Below, piece after piece: positions 17,420-25,568 of a DNA stretch of 64,000 nucleotides. The stretch covers positions 2,356,001-2,420,000 of the forward strand of contig CBDATO010000001.1 of the NCBI GenBank assembly GCA_965199805.1. Direction: 5' to 3'. The DNA comes from DATAZK01 sp965199805. GTDB lineage: Bacteria > Actinomycetota > Actinomycetes > Frankiales > Frankiaceae. The stretch's first letter is position 1. Each line of letters opens with the position of its first letter. Under the pieces are notes generated by a model. It did no database searches. It saw nothing but the letters and a program-made list of their open reading frames with translations, and was not told where the DNA came from. The translations under genes and the position numbers were made by a program.

Positions 17420-18005
17420 GCGCCGGGTGGCGGCCCGGTTCGTCGCCGTGGCCGTGCTCGGCCTGACCGGGGTCGCCCTGGTGCCGGCCGGCACCGCCGC
17501 AGCCGCCGGGCGGACGGTGGCGGCAGTGCGCACGATCACCGGCCCGGTCGGCGACGTCACCGCCCCCGTGCTCGACATCGTCCGGCGTACGCAGACGCTG
17601 GACCGCTCCGTGGACGACCAGCAGCGGGGCAACACGACCCGCATCACCCTGGCCTCCGACGTGCTGTTCGCCTTCGACCAGGACGCGCTGACCCCCGCCG
17701 CGACCAACCGCCTCGCCCAGACGGCGGCGCTCATCCGCAGCCGGAGCGCCGCGACGGGCACGGTCATCCGGATCGACGGGTACACCGATGCCGTGGGAGA
17801 AGCGGCGTACAACGTGGGGCTGTCGACGCGGCGCGCTGCGGCCGTCCGTACGGCGCTGGCCCGGGTGCTCGGGCCCGGGTTCACGTTCGCCGTCGCCGGC
17901 CACGGCGCGGCCGATCCGATCGCGGCCAACAGCAAGCCCGACGGGGCCGACAACCCGGCCGGCCGGGCGCTGAACCGGAGGGTGACGGTGGCTTTCACGA
18001 CATGA
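17403..18005 (+). CDS. secreted OmpA-like peptidoglycan-binding protein
   Basis: A 200-residue protein with an N-terminal signal peptide (basic start, hydrophobic core to about residue 34). The C-terminal OmpA/MotB domain has VLFAFDQDAL, GYTDAVGEAAYNVGLSTRRA (the Asp and Arg that hold diaminopimelate) and NRRVTVAF. OmpA-like domains bind peptidoglycan. I chose the ATG at 17403, which overlaps the lipoprotein gene by 17 bases and starts just before the signal peptide. The stop overlaps the sigma-factor ATG (ATGA), so the genes are coupled. Confidence 0.85.
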   Translation: MSRSAERRVAARFVAVAVLGLTGVALVPAGTAAAAGRTVAAVRTITGPVGDVTAPVLDIVRRTQTLDRSVDDQQRGNTTRITLASDVLFAFDQDALTPAATNRLAQTAALIRSRSAATGTVIRIDGYTDAVGEAAYNVGLSTRRAAAVRTALARVLGPGFTFAVAGHGAADPIAANSKPDGADNPAGRALNRRVTVAFTT

Positions 18006-18580
18006 GCACGTTGATGCGGCTGCGGGACCGGGTGACCGCGACTCACCCGGTCCTGCCGCCCGACCCGCAGGCCGTGCGCGGCGCGGAGCAGGCCGTCAGC
18101 GACCTGTTCCGCGCTCACCGCGTCGGGCTGACGCGGCTGGCGCTGCTGCTCGTCGACGACGAGGCGACGGCCCAGGACGTGGTGCAGGACGCGTTCCTCG
18201 GGCTGTACCAGCGCTACGACCGGCTGCACAATCAGGCCGCCGCCGTCGACTACCTGCGTTCGGCGGTGCTGAACCTCAGCCGCTCGGTGCTGCGCCGCCG
18301 ACGCACCGCACGGGGATACGTGCCGCGCCACGAGGCGCCCGCCCGGTCGGCGGAGTCGCTGGCGATGATGCGGGCCGAGCACCGCGCGGTGCTGCAGGCG
18401 CTGGCCGGCATCGGCGAGCGCCAGCGGGAGGTGCTGGTGCTGCGCTACTGGTCAGGGCTCTCCGAGGCGGAGATCGCACGGGCGACCGGCCTGTCGGCCG
18501 GCGGGGTCAAGTCGACCAGCAGCCGTGGGTTGGCTGCACTCGAGAAGCGGCTCGGTCTCGCCGGAGCTGTCGCACGATGA
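18002..18580 (+). CDS. ECF RNA polymerase sigma factor, SigE family
   Basis: A 192-residue sigma-70-type factor with only regions 2 and 4. Region 2 spans about 38-80 (FRAHRVGLTRLALLLVDDE, then AQDVVQDAFLGLY). Region 4 has QREVLVLRYWSGLSEAEIA and a helix-turn-helix ending SAGGVKSTSSRGLAALE. The SGVKS-like motif is typical of actinobacterial SigE-family factors. It is coupled to the OmpA gene upstream and followed by the membrane CxC protein, which takes the place normally held by an anti-sigma factor. Confidence 0.9.
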   Translation: MSTLMRLRDRVTATHPVLPPDPQAVRGAEQAVSDLFRAHRVGLTRLALLLVDDEATAQDVVQDAFLGLYQRYDRLHNQAAAVDYLRSAVLNLSRSVLRRRRTARGYVPRHEAPARSAESLAMMRAEHRAVLQALAGIGERQREVLVLRYWSGLSEAEIARATGLSAGGVKSTSSRGLAALEKRLGLAGAVAR

Positions 18581-18587
18581 GGACGAC

Positions 18588-19271
18588 GTGAGCACCGAAC
18601 GCCATCCCGGCCCGCCGCCCCACCCGTACGGTGGCAGCGGTGGCACCGCCGACCGCCTGACCGCCGCGTTGCACGCGCGCACCGCCACTCTCGGGGAGGA
18701 CACGCTGACCACCCGCGCCCCCGGATTCCCTGCTGCCGGACCCCCGAGCTCCGGCTACGCGCCGCGTGAGCCGCTGCTTCCGCGGTGGGGCTGGATCGTT
18801 GCGGCGATCGCCGTCATCGCCTCCATCGTCGCGGGAGCCGTGCTCGGCGTCCGAGGGGGTTCCGCCTCCGACGGCCCGGCTGCGTTGCCGCCGCCGCAGA
18901 CGAAGGTCGTCGACACGGGCGTCACCGCTCAGGCGACCATCACGTCGCTGACCGTACGCGGGCAGACCATCCGGCTCGAGGTCGACCTGAAGAATCTCTC
19001 GTCGGACAAGACCTGGTACGTCAGCACCGCGCTCGGGCGCGGTCTGGGCGACTCCGACCTCTCCGGCACGACCTTGACCCTCGACGGGCTGCTGCTGCGG
19101 CCGGCCGAGGACGCCAGCGGCGCCTGCATGTGCTCGGATTCGGGCTCCATCGAGGAGCAGTCGACGCGCAGCTTCTACGTCGTCTTCGACGTGCCGAAGA
19201 GCCTGCCGAAGACGGCGGACGTCAGCCTCAAGGGCTTCCCGTCGTGGCTGAACGTGCCGATCAGCCGGTGA
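18588..19271 (+). CDS. single-pass membrane protein with CxC external domain, possible sigma partner
   Basis: A 227-residue protein from a GTG 8 bp after the sigma stop. The cytoplasmic part (1-65) is Pro/Gly-rich. A transmembrane segment lies at about 67-88 (WGWIVAAIAVIASIVAGAV) and an external beta-rich domain follows with DSDLSGTTL near 155-163 and Cys180-Met-Cys182-Ser. The external domain matches the lipoprotein at 16826. The position and topology fit an anti-sigma or sensor, but no zinc anti-sigma motif (HxxxCxxC) is present. The function is unknown. Confidence 0.75.
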   Translation: MSTERHPGPPPHPYGGSGGTADRLTAALHARTATLGEDTLTTRAPGFPAAGPPSSGYAPREPLLPRWGWIVAAIAVIASIVAGAVLGVRGGSASDGPAALPPPQTKVVDTGVTAQATITSLTVRGQTIRLEVDLKNLSSDKTWYVSTALGRGLGDSDLSGTTLTLDGLLLRPAEDASGACMCSDSGSIEEQSTRSFYVVFDVPKSLPKTADVSLKGFPSWLNVPISR

Positions 19272-19296
19272 CCGAACTATCCGGGTGAATCGTGAG

Positions 19297-19387
19297 CGGA
19301 GGCTCCGGGATTCGAACCCGGGAGGGAGTTGAAGCTCCCAACCGCATTAGCAGTGCGGCGCCATCGACCAGTCTAGGCGAAGCCTCC
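19297..19387 (-). tRNA. tRNA-Ser (anticodon GCT)
   Basis: A type II tRNA of 91 bases with a long variable arm. Acceptor GGAGGCT pairs with AGCCTCC. The anticodon stem is CCGCA/TGCGG around loop CTGCTAA. The T-loop is GTTCGAATC-like and the discriminator is G. CCA is not encoded. Confidence 0.95.
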
Positions 19388-19458
19388 AAGCGAACCGTCA
19401 AGACTTTACCGCACGTGAGACGCCTGCCGACCGCCGGGAAAGGTGTCATCCGTACGCG

Positions 19459-21723
19459 TCATCCGGCGGCTCCGGCGCCGATCGGCCGGGGCTCCAGCGC
19501 GTCCAGCACCGCCTGCCGGATCTGCCGCTCGAGGTCACGGCCGGTGACCGGACCGCCGTCCGGGCCACGCACGTAGAAGGCGTCGACGACGTCGGCGCCG
19601 ATGGTCGAGACGATCGCCGTACGGATGTCGACGTCGGTGCCCTGCAGCGCCCGCAGGATCCGGTACAGCACTCCCGGCCCGTCCGGTGCACGCACCTCGA
19701 CGACGGTGGCGTGCGTCGACCGGTTCTCGAAACGCACCTCGGGCGGCGCGGGAGGCAGCGGCGACCGGCGGCGCGGATACGCGCTCTCCTGCTCGGTCAG
19801 CCGCTCGGCGACCGGACGGCCGCTGCCGGCGAGCTCCGCCGCGACGTCGGCGCCTAGCCGCTTCGCCGACGGCAGGTCGTCGCCGTGCCGCGGCTGCACC
19901 TTCAGCTCGATCAGCGCGTGACCCGAGTCGCTGGTGGCCGACGCCCGGCGCACGTCGAGCCGGTGCAGTGCCACGACTCCCGTGACCGCCGTCATCAGGC
20001 CGGCCTGGTCGGGACCGGTGACCACGAGGCAGGCGCCGTGATGGTCGTCGGGCTCGAGCGTGACCGCGAAGCGGCCGTCGTCGCGGCGGATCCGCTGCAG
20101 CTGCAGCTCGGTCGGGGCGAGCGGCTGGGTGGCGTGTGCTTCGGCGGCGCCGGCGAGGACGGCCTTGGTGCGCCGGGAGAGATCGGCGATCAGCTGCGCC
20201 TTCCAGGGCGACCACGCGGTCGGCCCGGTCGCGCGGCCGTCGGCCTCCGCGACGGCGGCGAGCAGCTCGATCTGCCCGGGGTCGTCGACGACGGACGCGA
20301 CGAAGCGCGCCGTCTCGGGATCCTCCAGGTCACGCCGGGTGGCGGTGTCGGGCAGCAGCAGGTGGTGGCGGGCGATCGTGACGATCGCCGCGGTGCCGGC
20401 GGCGTCGAAGCCCATCCGCTCCGCGATGCGGGCCGCGATCCCGGCGCCGACGACGCTGTGGTCGCCCGGCAGGCCCTTGCCGATGTCGTGCAGCAGGGTG
20501 CCGACGAGCAGCAGGTCAGGACGGGAGACGCTGCGGGTGAGCGCGGCCGCATTGGTCGCCGCCTCCACCAGGTGACGGTCGACGGTGTAGCGATGGTACG
20601 GATTGCGCTGCGGCCGGCTGCGCACGTGCTCCCACTCCGGCAGCAGTGTGGTCAGGATGCCGGCGTGGTCGAGCTGCTCCACGACGCCGACCGCGGGCCG
20701 TCCGGCGGCCAGCATGCCGACGAAGGCCTCCCGCGCCTCGGGCGGCCACGGGACGGGCATCGGTGCGCTCTCGACCCGCAGGCGCTCGAGCGTGTGCGGG
20801 GCGATCGGCAGTTCGGCGACGGCCGCGGCCCGTGCCACCCGCAGCACCAGCCCGGGATCCTCGGCCGGCTTGGCCGCCAGTGCCAGTGTGACCTCGCCGT
20901 CGTGCTCGACGACCCCTTCGTCCAGCCCGCGGCGCACGACCTTGCGTCCGCCCCAGCGCTTCGCCGGCTTGATCGCCCGCTGGGCGCGGTACCAGGCGGT
21001 ATTCCACGCGTACGCGACCTTCCGCCCGGCGGCGGCGACGGCCAGCCCCAGCTCGTTGGCGTCGGCGAGGCCGAGCGCCTCGGCGACGCCGGGCTGCTCC
21101 TGCAGCAGGAGCTTGTCGCGCCCGGTACGGCGGTGCAGCTCGCCGCGGACGTCGAGCAGCACCTCGGCGGCGGCGACGGTGTCGAGATCGGGTGGGTCGG
21201 CGACCCAGGCGGCCGCCAGCGCGCGGACGGCGGTGATGTCACGCAGCCCGCCGCGGGCCTCCTTGAGGTCGGGCTCGAGCAGGAAGGCGACCTCGCCGAA
21301 GGTGCGCATCCGCTCGTTGACGCTCTCGGCGAGCTCGGGCAGGCGTGACCCGGCCTTGGCGCGCCAGCGGGCGCGTACGTCGGAGACCAGACGGGCCGCG
21401 AGGTCGCCGTCACCGACGACCCGGCGGGCGTCGAGCAGTCCCATGGCGGCCTTGAGGTCGCCGTCGGCGACGGCCAGTGCCTCGGGGACGGTGCGCACGC
21501 TGTGGTCGAGCGGGATGCCGCTGTCCCAGACCGGATACCAGATGCGGTCGGCCAGCTCGGCGATCTCCTGGCCCGACCGGCTGCCGTCGTGCACCAGCAC
21601 GAGGTCGAGGTCGGAGCCGAAGGCCGGCTCGAGGCGTCCGTACGCCCCGACCGCCAGCAGCGCGACCCCCGGGCCCGGGTCGCCGAAGAGCTCGGTCAGC
21701 CAGGTGTCCGCGGTGGTGACCAA
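19459..21723 (-). CDS. glnD: [protein-PII] uridylyltransferase / uridylyl-removing enzyme
   Basis: About 754 residues. The nucleotidyltransferase site is GAYGRLEPAFGSDLDLVLVHD. The HD domain has LLHDIGKGLPGDHS, and two ACT domains lie at the C-terminus. It modifies the T-loop Tyr of PII in response to glutamine; some actinobacterial homologues adenylylate instead. Only a TTG at 21723 is a standard start, yet the 22 codons before it also look like GlnD sequence (LDELKGRTDLIGPALRREL). An ATC at 21789 has GGAG 7 bases upstream, so a non-standard start there is possible. The gene follows glnK after a terminator. Confidence 0.93.
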   Translation of the reverse strand: MVTTADTWLTELFGDPGPGVALLAVGAYGRLEPAFGSDLDLVLVHDGSRSGQEIAELADRIWYPVWDSGIPLDHSVRTVPEALAVADGDLKAAMGLLDARRVVGDGDLAARLVSDVRARWRAKAGSRLPELAESVNERMRTFGEVAFLLEPDLKEARGGLRDITAVRALAAAWVADPPDLDTVAAAEVLLDVRGELHRRTGRDKLLLQEQPGVAEALGLADANELGLAVAAAGRKVAYAWNTAWYRAQRAIKPAKRWGGRKVVRRGLDEGVVEHDGEVTLALAAKPAEDPGLVLRVARAAAVAELPIAPHTLERLRVESAPMPVPWPPEAREAFVGMLAAGRPAVGVVEQLDHAGILTTLLPEWEHVRSRPQRNPYHRYTVDRHLVEAATNAAALTRSVSRPDLLLVGTLLHDIGKGLPGDHSVVGAGIAARIAERMGFDAAGTAAIVTIARHHLLLPDTATRRDLEDPETARFVASVVDDPGQIELLAAVAEADGRATGPTAWSPWKAQLIADLSRRTKAVLAGAAEAHATQPLAPTELQLQRIRRDDGRFAVTLEPDDHHGACLVVTGPDQAGLMTAVTGVVALHRLDVRRASATSDSGHALIELKVQPRHGDDLPSAKRLGADVAAELAGSGRPVAERLTEQESAYPRRRSPLPPAPPEVRFENRSTHATVVEVRAPDGPGVLYRILRALQGTDVDIRTAIVSTIGADVVDAFYVRGPDGGPVTGRDLERQIRQAVLDALEPRPIGAGAAG

Positions 21724-21731
21724 CTCACGCC

Positions 21732-21766
21732 GAAGGGCCGGACCGATGAGGTCGGTCCGGCCCTTC
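21732..21766. promoter_or_regulatory. 15-bp perfect hairpin at the glnD start
   Basis: GAAGGGCCGGACCGA (21732-21746) pairs perfectly with 21752-21766 around the 5-base loop TGAGG. It ends 9 bases before the TTG start of glnD, so it would sit in the leader or in the first codons if translation starts upstream. It could limit ribosome access or be a terminator without a U-run. Confidence 0.5.
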
Positions 21767-21823
21767 AGCTCGTCAAGGCGAGGCTTGATCGAGGTACTCC
21801 GTTCGTGGGGTGGGACCGTTGCC

Positions 21824-21870
21824 GAAAAGGGCGCCGCCCGGGCCGGATCCGACGATCCGACCCGGGCGGC
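21824..21870 (-). terminator. Rho-independent terminator after glnK
   Basis: On the minus strand GCCGCCCGGGTCGGATC (21870-21854) pairs with 21849-21833 over 17 bp, including one G-U pair, with a 4-base loop. It is followed by GCGCCC and four Us (21828-21825). It lies 15 bases after the glnK stop and would separate amtB-glnK expression from glnD. Confidence 0.85.
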
Positions 21871-21884
21871 ACTCCGAGCTGGTG

Positions 21885-22223
21885 CTACAGCGCGTCGCGG
21901 CCGCGCTCACCGGTGCGGACCCGCACGACGGCCTCGATCGGGGTGACCCAGACCTTGCCGTCACCGATCTTGCCGGTGGCGGCGGACTTGACGATCACCT
22001 CGACCACGTCGTCCGCGTCCTCGTCGTCGACCAGCACCTCGATGCGGATCTTCGGGACGAAGTCGACCCGGTACTCCGCACCGCGGTAGGTCTCGGTGTG
22101 GCCGCGCTGACGGCCGTAACCCTGCACCTCGCTGACGGTGATGCCGGCGACGCCGAAGCTCTCCAGCGCCGTCTTCACGTCGTCGAGCTTGAACGGCTTG
22201 ACGATCCCGGTAACAAGCCTCAT
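21885..22223 (-). CDS. glnK: PII nitrogen regulatory protein
   Basis: 112 residues, the family length. It starts MRLVTGIVKPFKLDDVK. The T-loop is GYGRQRGHTETYRGAEY, with the modifiable Tyr51 at its end. The B-loop TGKIGDGKVWV and the C-loop are intact. It binds ATP/ADP and 2-oxoglutarate and plugs AmtB when nitrogen is plentiful. The start overlaps the amtB stop (ATGA). The glnK name follows from the amtB linkage; glnB would be equally valid by sequence. Confidence 0.96.
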   Translation of the reverse strand: MRLVTGIVKPFKLDDVKTALESFGVAGITVSEVQGYGRQRGHTETYRGAEYRVDFVPKIRIEVLVDDEDADDVVEVIVKSAATGKIGDGKVWVTPIEAVVRVRTGERGRDAL

Positions 22224-23539
22224 GCGTCCACCTCCGAGCGGGGGATGTTGATGGTGCTGGCCGAGCCGGCGAGCGAGCCGCTGCCGATGAGGCCACCCGA
22301 CTCGTACGCGGACTCGTTGTGCAGGACGGTGTCCATGCCCTCGAGCTGCTGGTCGTCCGTCATCTTCATCTTCCAGACGACGTTGATGACGAAGGCGAGG
22401 ATCAGCGTCACGACGAACGAGTACGCGACTGTTGCCCCGACGGCCTCAGCCTGGGTGGCCAGCAGCTTGGCGCCGCCACCGTAGAGGATGCCGTCCTTGC
22501 CGGCCGGGTTGGCCCGGCTCGAGCCGAGGAAGCCGATGACCAGGGCGCCGAACACACCACCGACGAGGTGGACGGCACCGACGTCGAGCGAGTCGTCGAG
22601 GCCGAGCTTGAACTTCAGCGTGGTGCACAGGCAGCACAGCGCGCCGGCGATGACACCGAGGATGATCGAGCCGACCGGCGAGACGAAGCCGGCCGCCGGG
22701 GTGATGGCGACCAGGCCGGCCACAGCACCCGAGGCGGCACCCAGGGTGGTCGGGTGACCGTCACGGATCTTCTCCACGATCAGCCAGCCGAGCAGAGCTG
22801 CGGCGGTCGCGGTGTTGGTGTTGACGAAGGCCAGCGCCGCGATGTTGTTGGCGCCCAGGGACGACCCGGCGTTGAAGCCGAACCAGCCGAACCACAGCAG
22901 ACCGGCGCCGAGCAGGACGAACGGCACGTTGTGCGGCCGCATGTTGTCCCGAGGCCATCCGCGCCGCTTGCCCAGCACGATCGCCACGGCAATCGCCGCA
23001 ATACCGGCGTTGGCGTGGACCACCGTTCCACCGGCGAAGTCCTCTGCGCCGCGCTGGAACAACCAGCCCGCCGGGGAGAAGACCCAGTGCGCGATCGGGG
23101 CGTACACCAGGATCGCCCACAGGGCCACGAACAGGCAGAAGGGGCCGAACTTCCAGCGGTCGGCGGTTGCGCCGGTGATGAGGGCGGGCGTGATGACCGC
23201 GAACATCAGCTGGAAGGCGACGAATGCCAGCGGCGGGATGGTGGCCCCGATGCCGCCGGGCACCTGCTCGCCCATGTGATTCAGCCCGGCGAAGTGGAAG
23301 CCGCCGATGAGGCTGTTGGAGTCGCCGAAGGCGATGCTGTAGGTGAAGGCCACCCACAGGACGCTGACGATGCCGATGCAGACGAAGTTCTGCATGAGCA
23401 TGCCGAGCACATTCTTTGCCCGGACCATGCCGCCGTAGAAGAAGGCGAGGCCGGGCGTCATGAGCAGCACCAGGGCGGCGCTTGCTAACACCCAAGCGGT
23501 GTCACCCGTGTTCAGGGCTTTCTCGAAGTCGAACGGCAA
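22220..23539 (-). CDS. amtB: ammonium transporter Amt
   Basis: About 439 residues with eleven helices. Characteristic stretches are LMTPGLAFFYGGMVRAKNVL, FAGGTVVHANAGIAA (first pore His), WFGWFGFNAGSS and LDVGAVHLVGGVFGAL (second His). I prefer the TTG at 23539, which has GGAGG 4 bases upstream, over the GTG at 23569, whose extra codons include that ribosome site. The stop overlaps glnK. A GlnR-like box lies 85-122 bp upstream, so induction under nitrogen limitation is expected. Confidence 0.93.
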   Translation of the reverse strand: MPFDFEKALNTGDTAWVLASAALVLLMTPGLAFFYGGMVRAKNVLGMLMQNFVCIGIVSVLWVAFTYSIAFGDSNSLIGGFHFAGLNHMGEQVPGGIGATIPPLAFVAFQLMFAVITPALITGATADRWKFGPFCLFVALWAILVYAPIAHWVFSPAGWLFQRGAEDFAGGTVVHANAGIAAIAVAIVLGKRRGWPRDNMRPHNVPFVLLGAGLLWFGWFGFNAGSSLGANNIAALAFVNTNTATAAALLGWLIVEKIRDGHPTTLGAASGAVAGLVAITPAAGFVSPVGSIILGVIAGALCCLCTTLKFKLGLDDSLDVGAVHLVGGVFGALVIGFLGSSRANPAGKDGILYGGGAKLLATQAEAVGATVAYSFVVTLILAFVINVVWKMKMTDDQQLEGMDTVLHNESAYESGGLIGSGSLAGSASTINIPRSEVDA

Positions 23540-23623
23540 GGTTCCTCCAGTCGCCGCGTACGTGGACACGAGCCGGCGGCGACGGTGACGCGCGGCGTTC
23601 TCGGACGAGGATCCGCAGATTGC

Positions 23624-23661
23624 GTTCCGGCGTCGTGTCCGGGATGTTTCGGGCGCGTGAA
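23624..23661 (-). promoter_or_regulatory. GlnR-like double operator upstream of amtB
   Basis: Read on the minus strand: TTCAC-N6-GAAAC-N6-GACAC-N6-GGAAC. The four half-sites have exact 11-base spacing. The actinobacterial GlnR consensus is gTnAC-N6-GaAAC repeated twice. One half-site is perfect and the other three have one mismatch each. It lies between the LOV gene stop and the amtB start. Confidence 0.75.
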
Positions 23662-23718
23662 ATCAGGTGCCGGAATGTTTGTCATTCGACAGGTAGGACG
23701 GGTCTTTCTTGACTCTTC

Positions 23719-25215
23719 TCAGACAGTCATCGGTGCAGCACGCCGGACGATGAGCGTCGCCGTGGGGTCGGCGTCACGCGATCCATCGGGCTGCCGGGCA
23801 CCCGGGGACGACAGTTTGAGGGCGTCGCCGGTACACAACGGGGTCGGATCGCCGTGCTCGGGCAGCGTCTGCATCGTGCCGTCGTGGCGGTGCAGCTCCA
23901 CCTCGACGCAGCCGCCGCCGGCGTAGGTGAGCGTGCCGTCGGTGGACAGCCGTCCGAGCCACAGGCCCGTCAGCCCCTCGATCGCGACCGCGGGGTCGGC
24001 ACCGTGCTCCACCCGGTCGTGCACGGTGCGCTGGGTACGTGAGGCCACGGCAAGCTCGGCCGTGGTCGCCGAGCGGTCGCTCCCGTCCAGGGGGAGAGGG
24101 CCGAGGGCGATCCAGGCGTCTCCGGCCCGGTCGGGCCAGACCTCGAACCAGCCCCGGTCGTCCGCGACCGCTGCGGCGAGCTCGAGACCGTCGATCGTCG
24201 GCAGAGCCGGCACCAACGTCCCCCGCAGCACCTCGACGGTCTCCAGCTGCGTCTCGAGCAGCTGCGCGTTCTCGATCGCCAGACCCGCCCGGCGTCCGAT
24301 GTCGAGCGCGATCGCGAGGTGGGCCTCGGTGTAGAGCCGTGACTGGACCGCACTGACCAGGGTGAGCGCACCGAGGGTGCGGTCGCGGCCGCGCAACGGG
24401 ACGACGAGCAGCCCCTCCGCATCGGAGTCGCCGGCGCTGCTGTGGCGCCCGGCGCCGTCGAAGTGGTCGACCACCGAGACCGGCCGCGAGGTACGCAGCA
24501 CGCGCGCCAGCAGCGAGGGGTCACCGACGTCGGGGTCGGGAAGCCGGGTGCTGGCGACCGCGACGCGCTGCAGCTGCGACATGTCGCCGGCGGCGGCGGA
24601 CGGCGGCAGCAGGTCGATGGCGCAGTTGTCGGCGAAGGCCGGGACCAGCTGCGCGGCCAGGGCCGCCGTCATGGCGTTGACGTCGCCGGAGTCGAGGGCC
24701 TCGTTCACCCGCGACAGCAGGACGAGCGTCTCGTCTACCACCGGGCTGTGCGGCCCGGCCGCGGCCTCCCGGGTGAGCCGCGCCTCACGCTCCTGCTGGA
24801 CTTGCACCTGCTCGGTGACGTCGACCTGGATGCCGATGAAGCCGATGACGTCGCCGTCGACGTCGCACACCGGAGCGGTCGACACCGAGTTCCAGAAGGT
24901 CGTGCCGTCGGCGCGGTAGTTGAGCAGCGTGACCATGGAGGCGCGCTGCTCGCGGACCGCCCGCCGCATGACGTCCACCTGGGTCTGATCGGTCTCGGGG
25001 CCCTGCAGGAAGCGACAGTTGCGCCCGATGGCCTGCTCGGCCGTGTAGCCGGTCGTCGTCGTGAAAGCGGCGTTGACCCAGACGACCGGATTGTCCGGCA
25101 GCCGAAGATCACTGATGACGACACCGACGGTCGTAGCCTGCAGGGCCCGCTCACGGAGCAAGAGGGTGTCGCGCAGGCTGGGTGTGACGGCCGGTCCGTC
25201 GAGTGCGCGGCGCAC
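23719..25215 (-). CDS. LOV blue-light receptor with GAF and inactive SpoIIE/PP2C-like output
   Basis: A 498-residue soluble protein. Residues about 20-135 are a LOV domain with GRNCRFLQG (flavin-adduct Cys67), LLNYRADGTTFWN and FIGIQVDVTE, all hallmarks of FMN-binding LOV. A GAF domain covers about 165-325. The rest starts like a SpoIIE/RsbU phosphatase (LPTIDGLELAAAV), but the GGDWYD and GDVxGHG metal motifs are replaced (RGWFEVWP, LGPLPLDG), so phosphatase activity is unlikely. It lies 180 bp upstream of amtB on the same strand. The partner is unknown. Confidence 0.85.
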   Translation of the reverse strand: MRRALDGPAVTPSLRDTLLLRERALQATTVGVVISDLRLPDNPVVWVNAAFTTTTGYTAEQAIGRNCRFLQGPETDQTQVDVMRRAVREQRASMVTLLNYRADGTTFWNSVSTAPVCDVDGDVIGFIGIQVDVTEQVQVQQEREARLTREAAAGPHSPVVDETLVLLSRVNEALDSGDVNAMTAALAAQLVPAFADNCAIDLLPPSAAAGDMSQLQRVAVASTRLPDPDVGDPSLLARVLRTSRPVSVVDHFDGAGRHSSAGDSDAEGLLVVPLRGRDRTLGALTLVSAVQSRLYTEAHLAIALDIGRRAGLAIENAQLLETQLETVEVLRGTLVPALPTIDGLELAAAVADDRGWFEVWPDRAGDAWIALGPLPLDGSDRSATTAELAVASRTQRTVHDRVEHGADPAVAIEGLTGLWLGRLSTDGTLTYAGGGCVEVELHRHDGTMQTLPEHGDPTPLCTGDALKLSSPGARQPDGSRDADPTATLIVRRAAPMTV

Positions 25216-25297
25216 CCCCCGAGGCTACGCCCGTGAGCGTCGGCCGCCGTCCGCCGTGCTCTGTCGCCGCCCGATCCGGGCTCCTACACTCGATGTC

Positions 25298-25534
25298 ATG
25301 TCTATTACGCGGCTCGACCCCGACGTCCTGCCGGAGACGCGCACCGGCAGCACCGACGAGGGCGACGACTTCTCGCACTACGCCCGGCGCGAGGAGATCA
25401 TGAAGGCCAACGTCAACGGCGGCAAGATCAAGGCGCTCTGCGGGTGGGAGTTCGAGCCGGTACGCGACCCCAGCCGCTACCCGGTCTGCCCCCGCTGCAA
25501 GGAGCTCGTCGCGATGGCCGAAGACCTTGGCTGA
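25298..25534 (+). CDS. DUF3039 family small protein
   Basis: A 78-residue protein, the usual size for this actinobacterial family. It has the conserved FSHYARREEIMKANVNG, ALCGWEF and CPRCKEL segments. Three cysteines (ALCG, CPRC) could form a partial zinc site. I chose the ATG at 25298, as MSITRLDPDVLPET fits the family start. The function is not known. Confidence 0.85.
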   Translation: MSITRLDPDVLPETRTGSTDEGDDFSHYARREEIMKANVNGGKIKALCGWEFEPVRDPSRYPVCPRCKELVAMAEDLG

Positions 25535-25562
25535 TCAGCACCTCGGCTGATCAGCACCTCGG
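25529..25562. repeat. two tandem copies of a 16-bp unit between convergent genes
   Basis: GGCTGATCAGCACCTCGG occurs at 25529-25546 and 25545-25562. Each copy holds the palindrome CTGATCAG. The first covers the DUF3039 stop codon, and the array ends 6 bases before the stop of the convergent protease gene. Confidence 0.6.
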
Positions 25563-25568
25563 GGTAGA

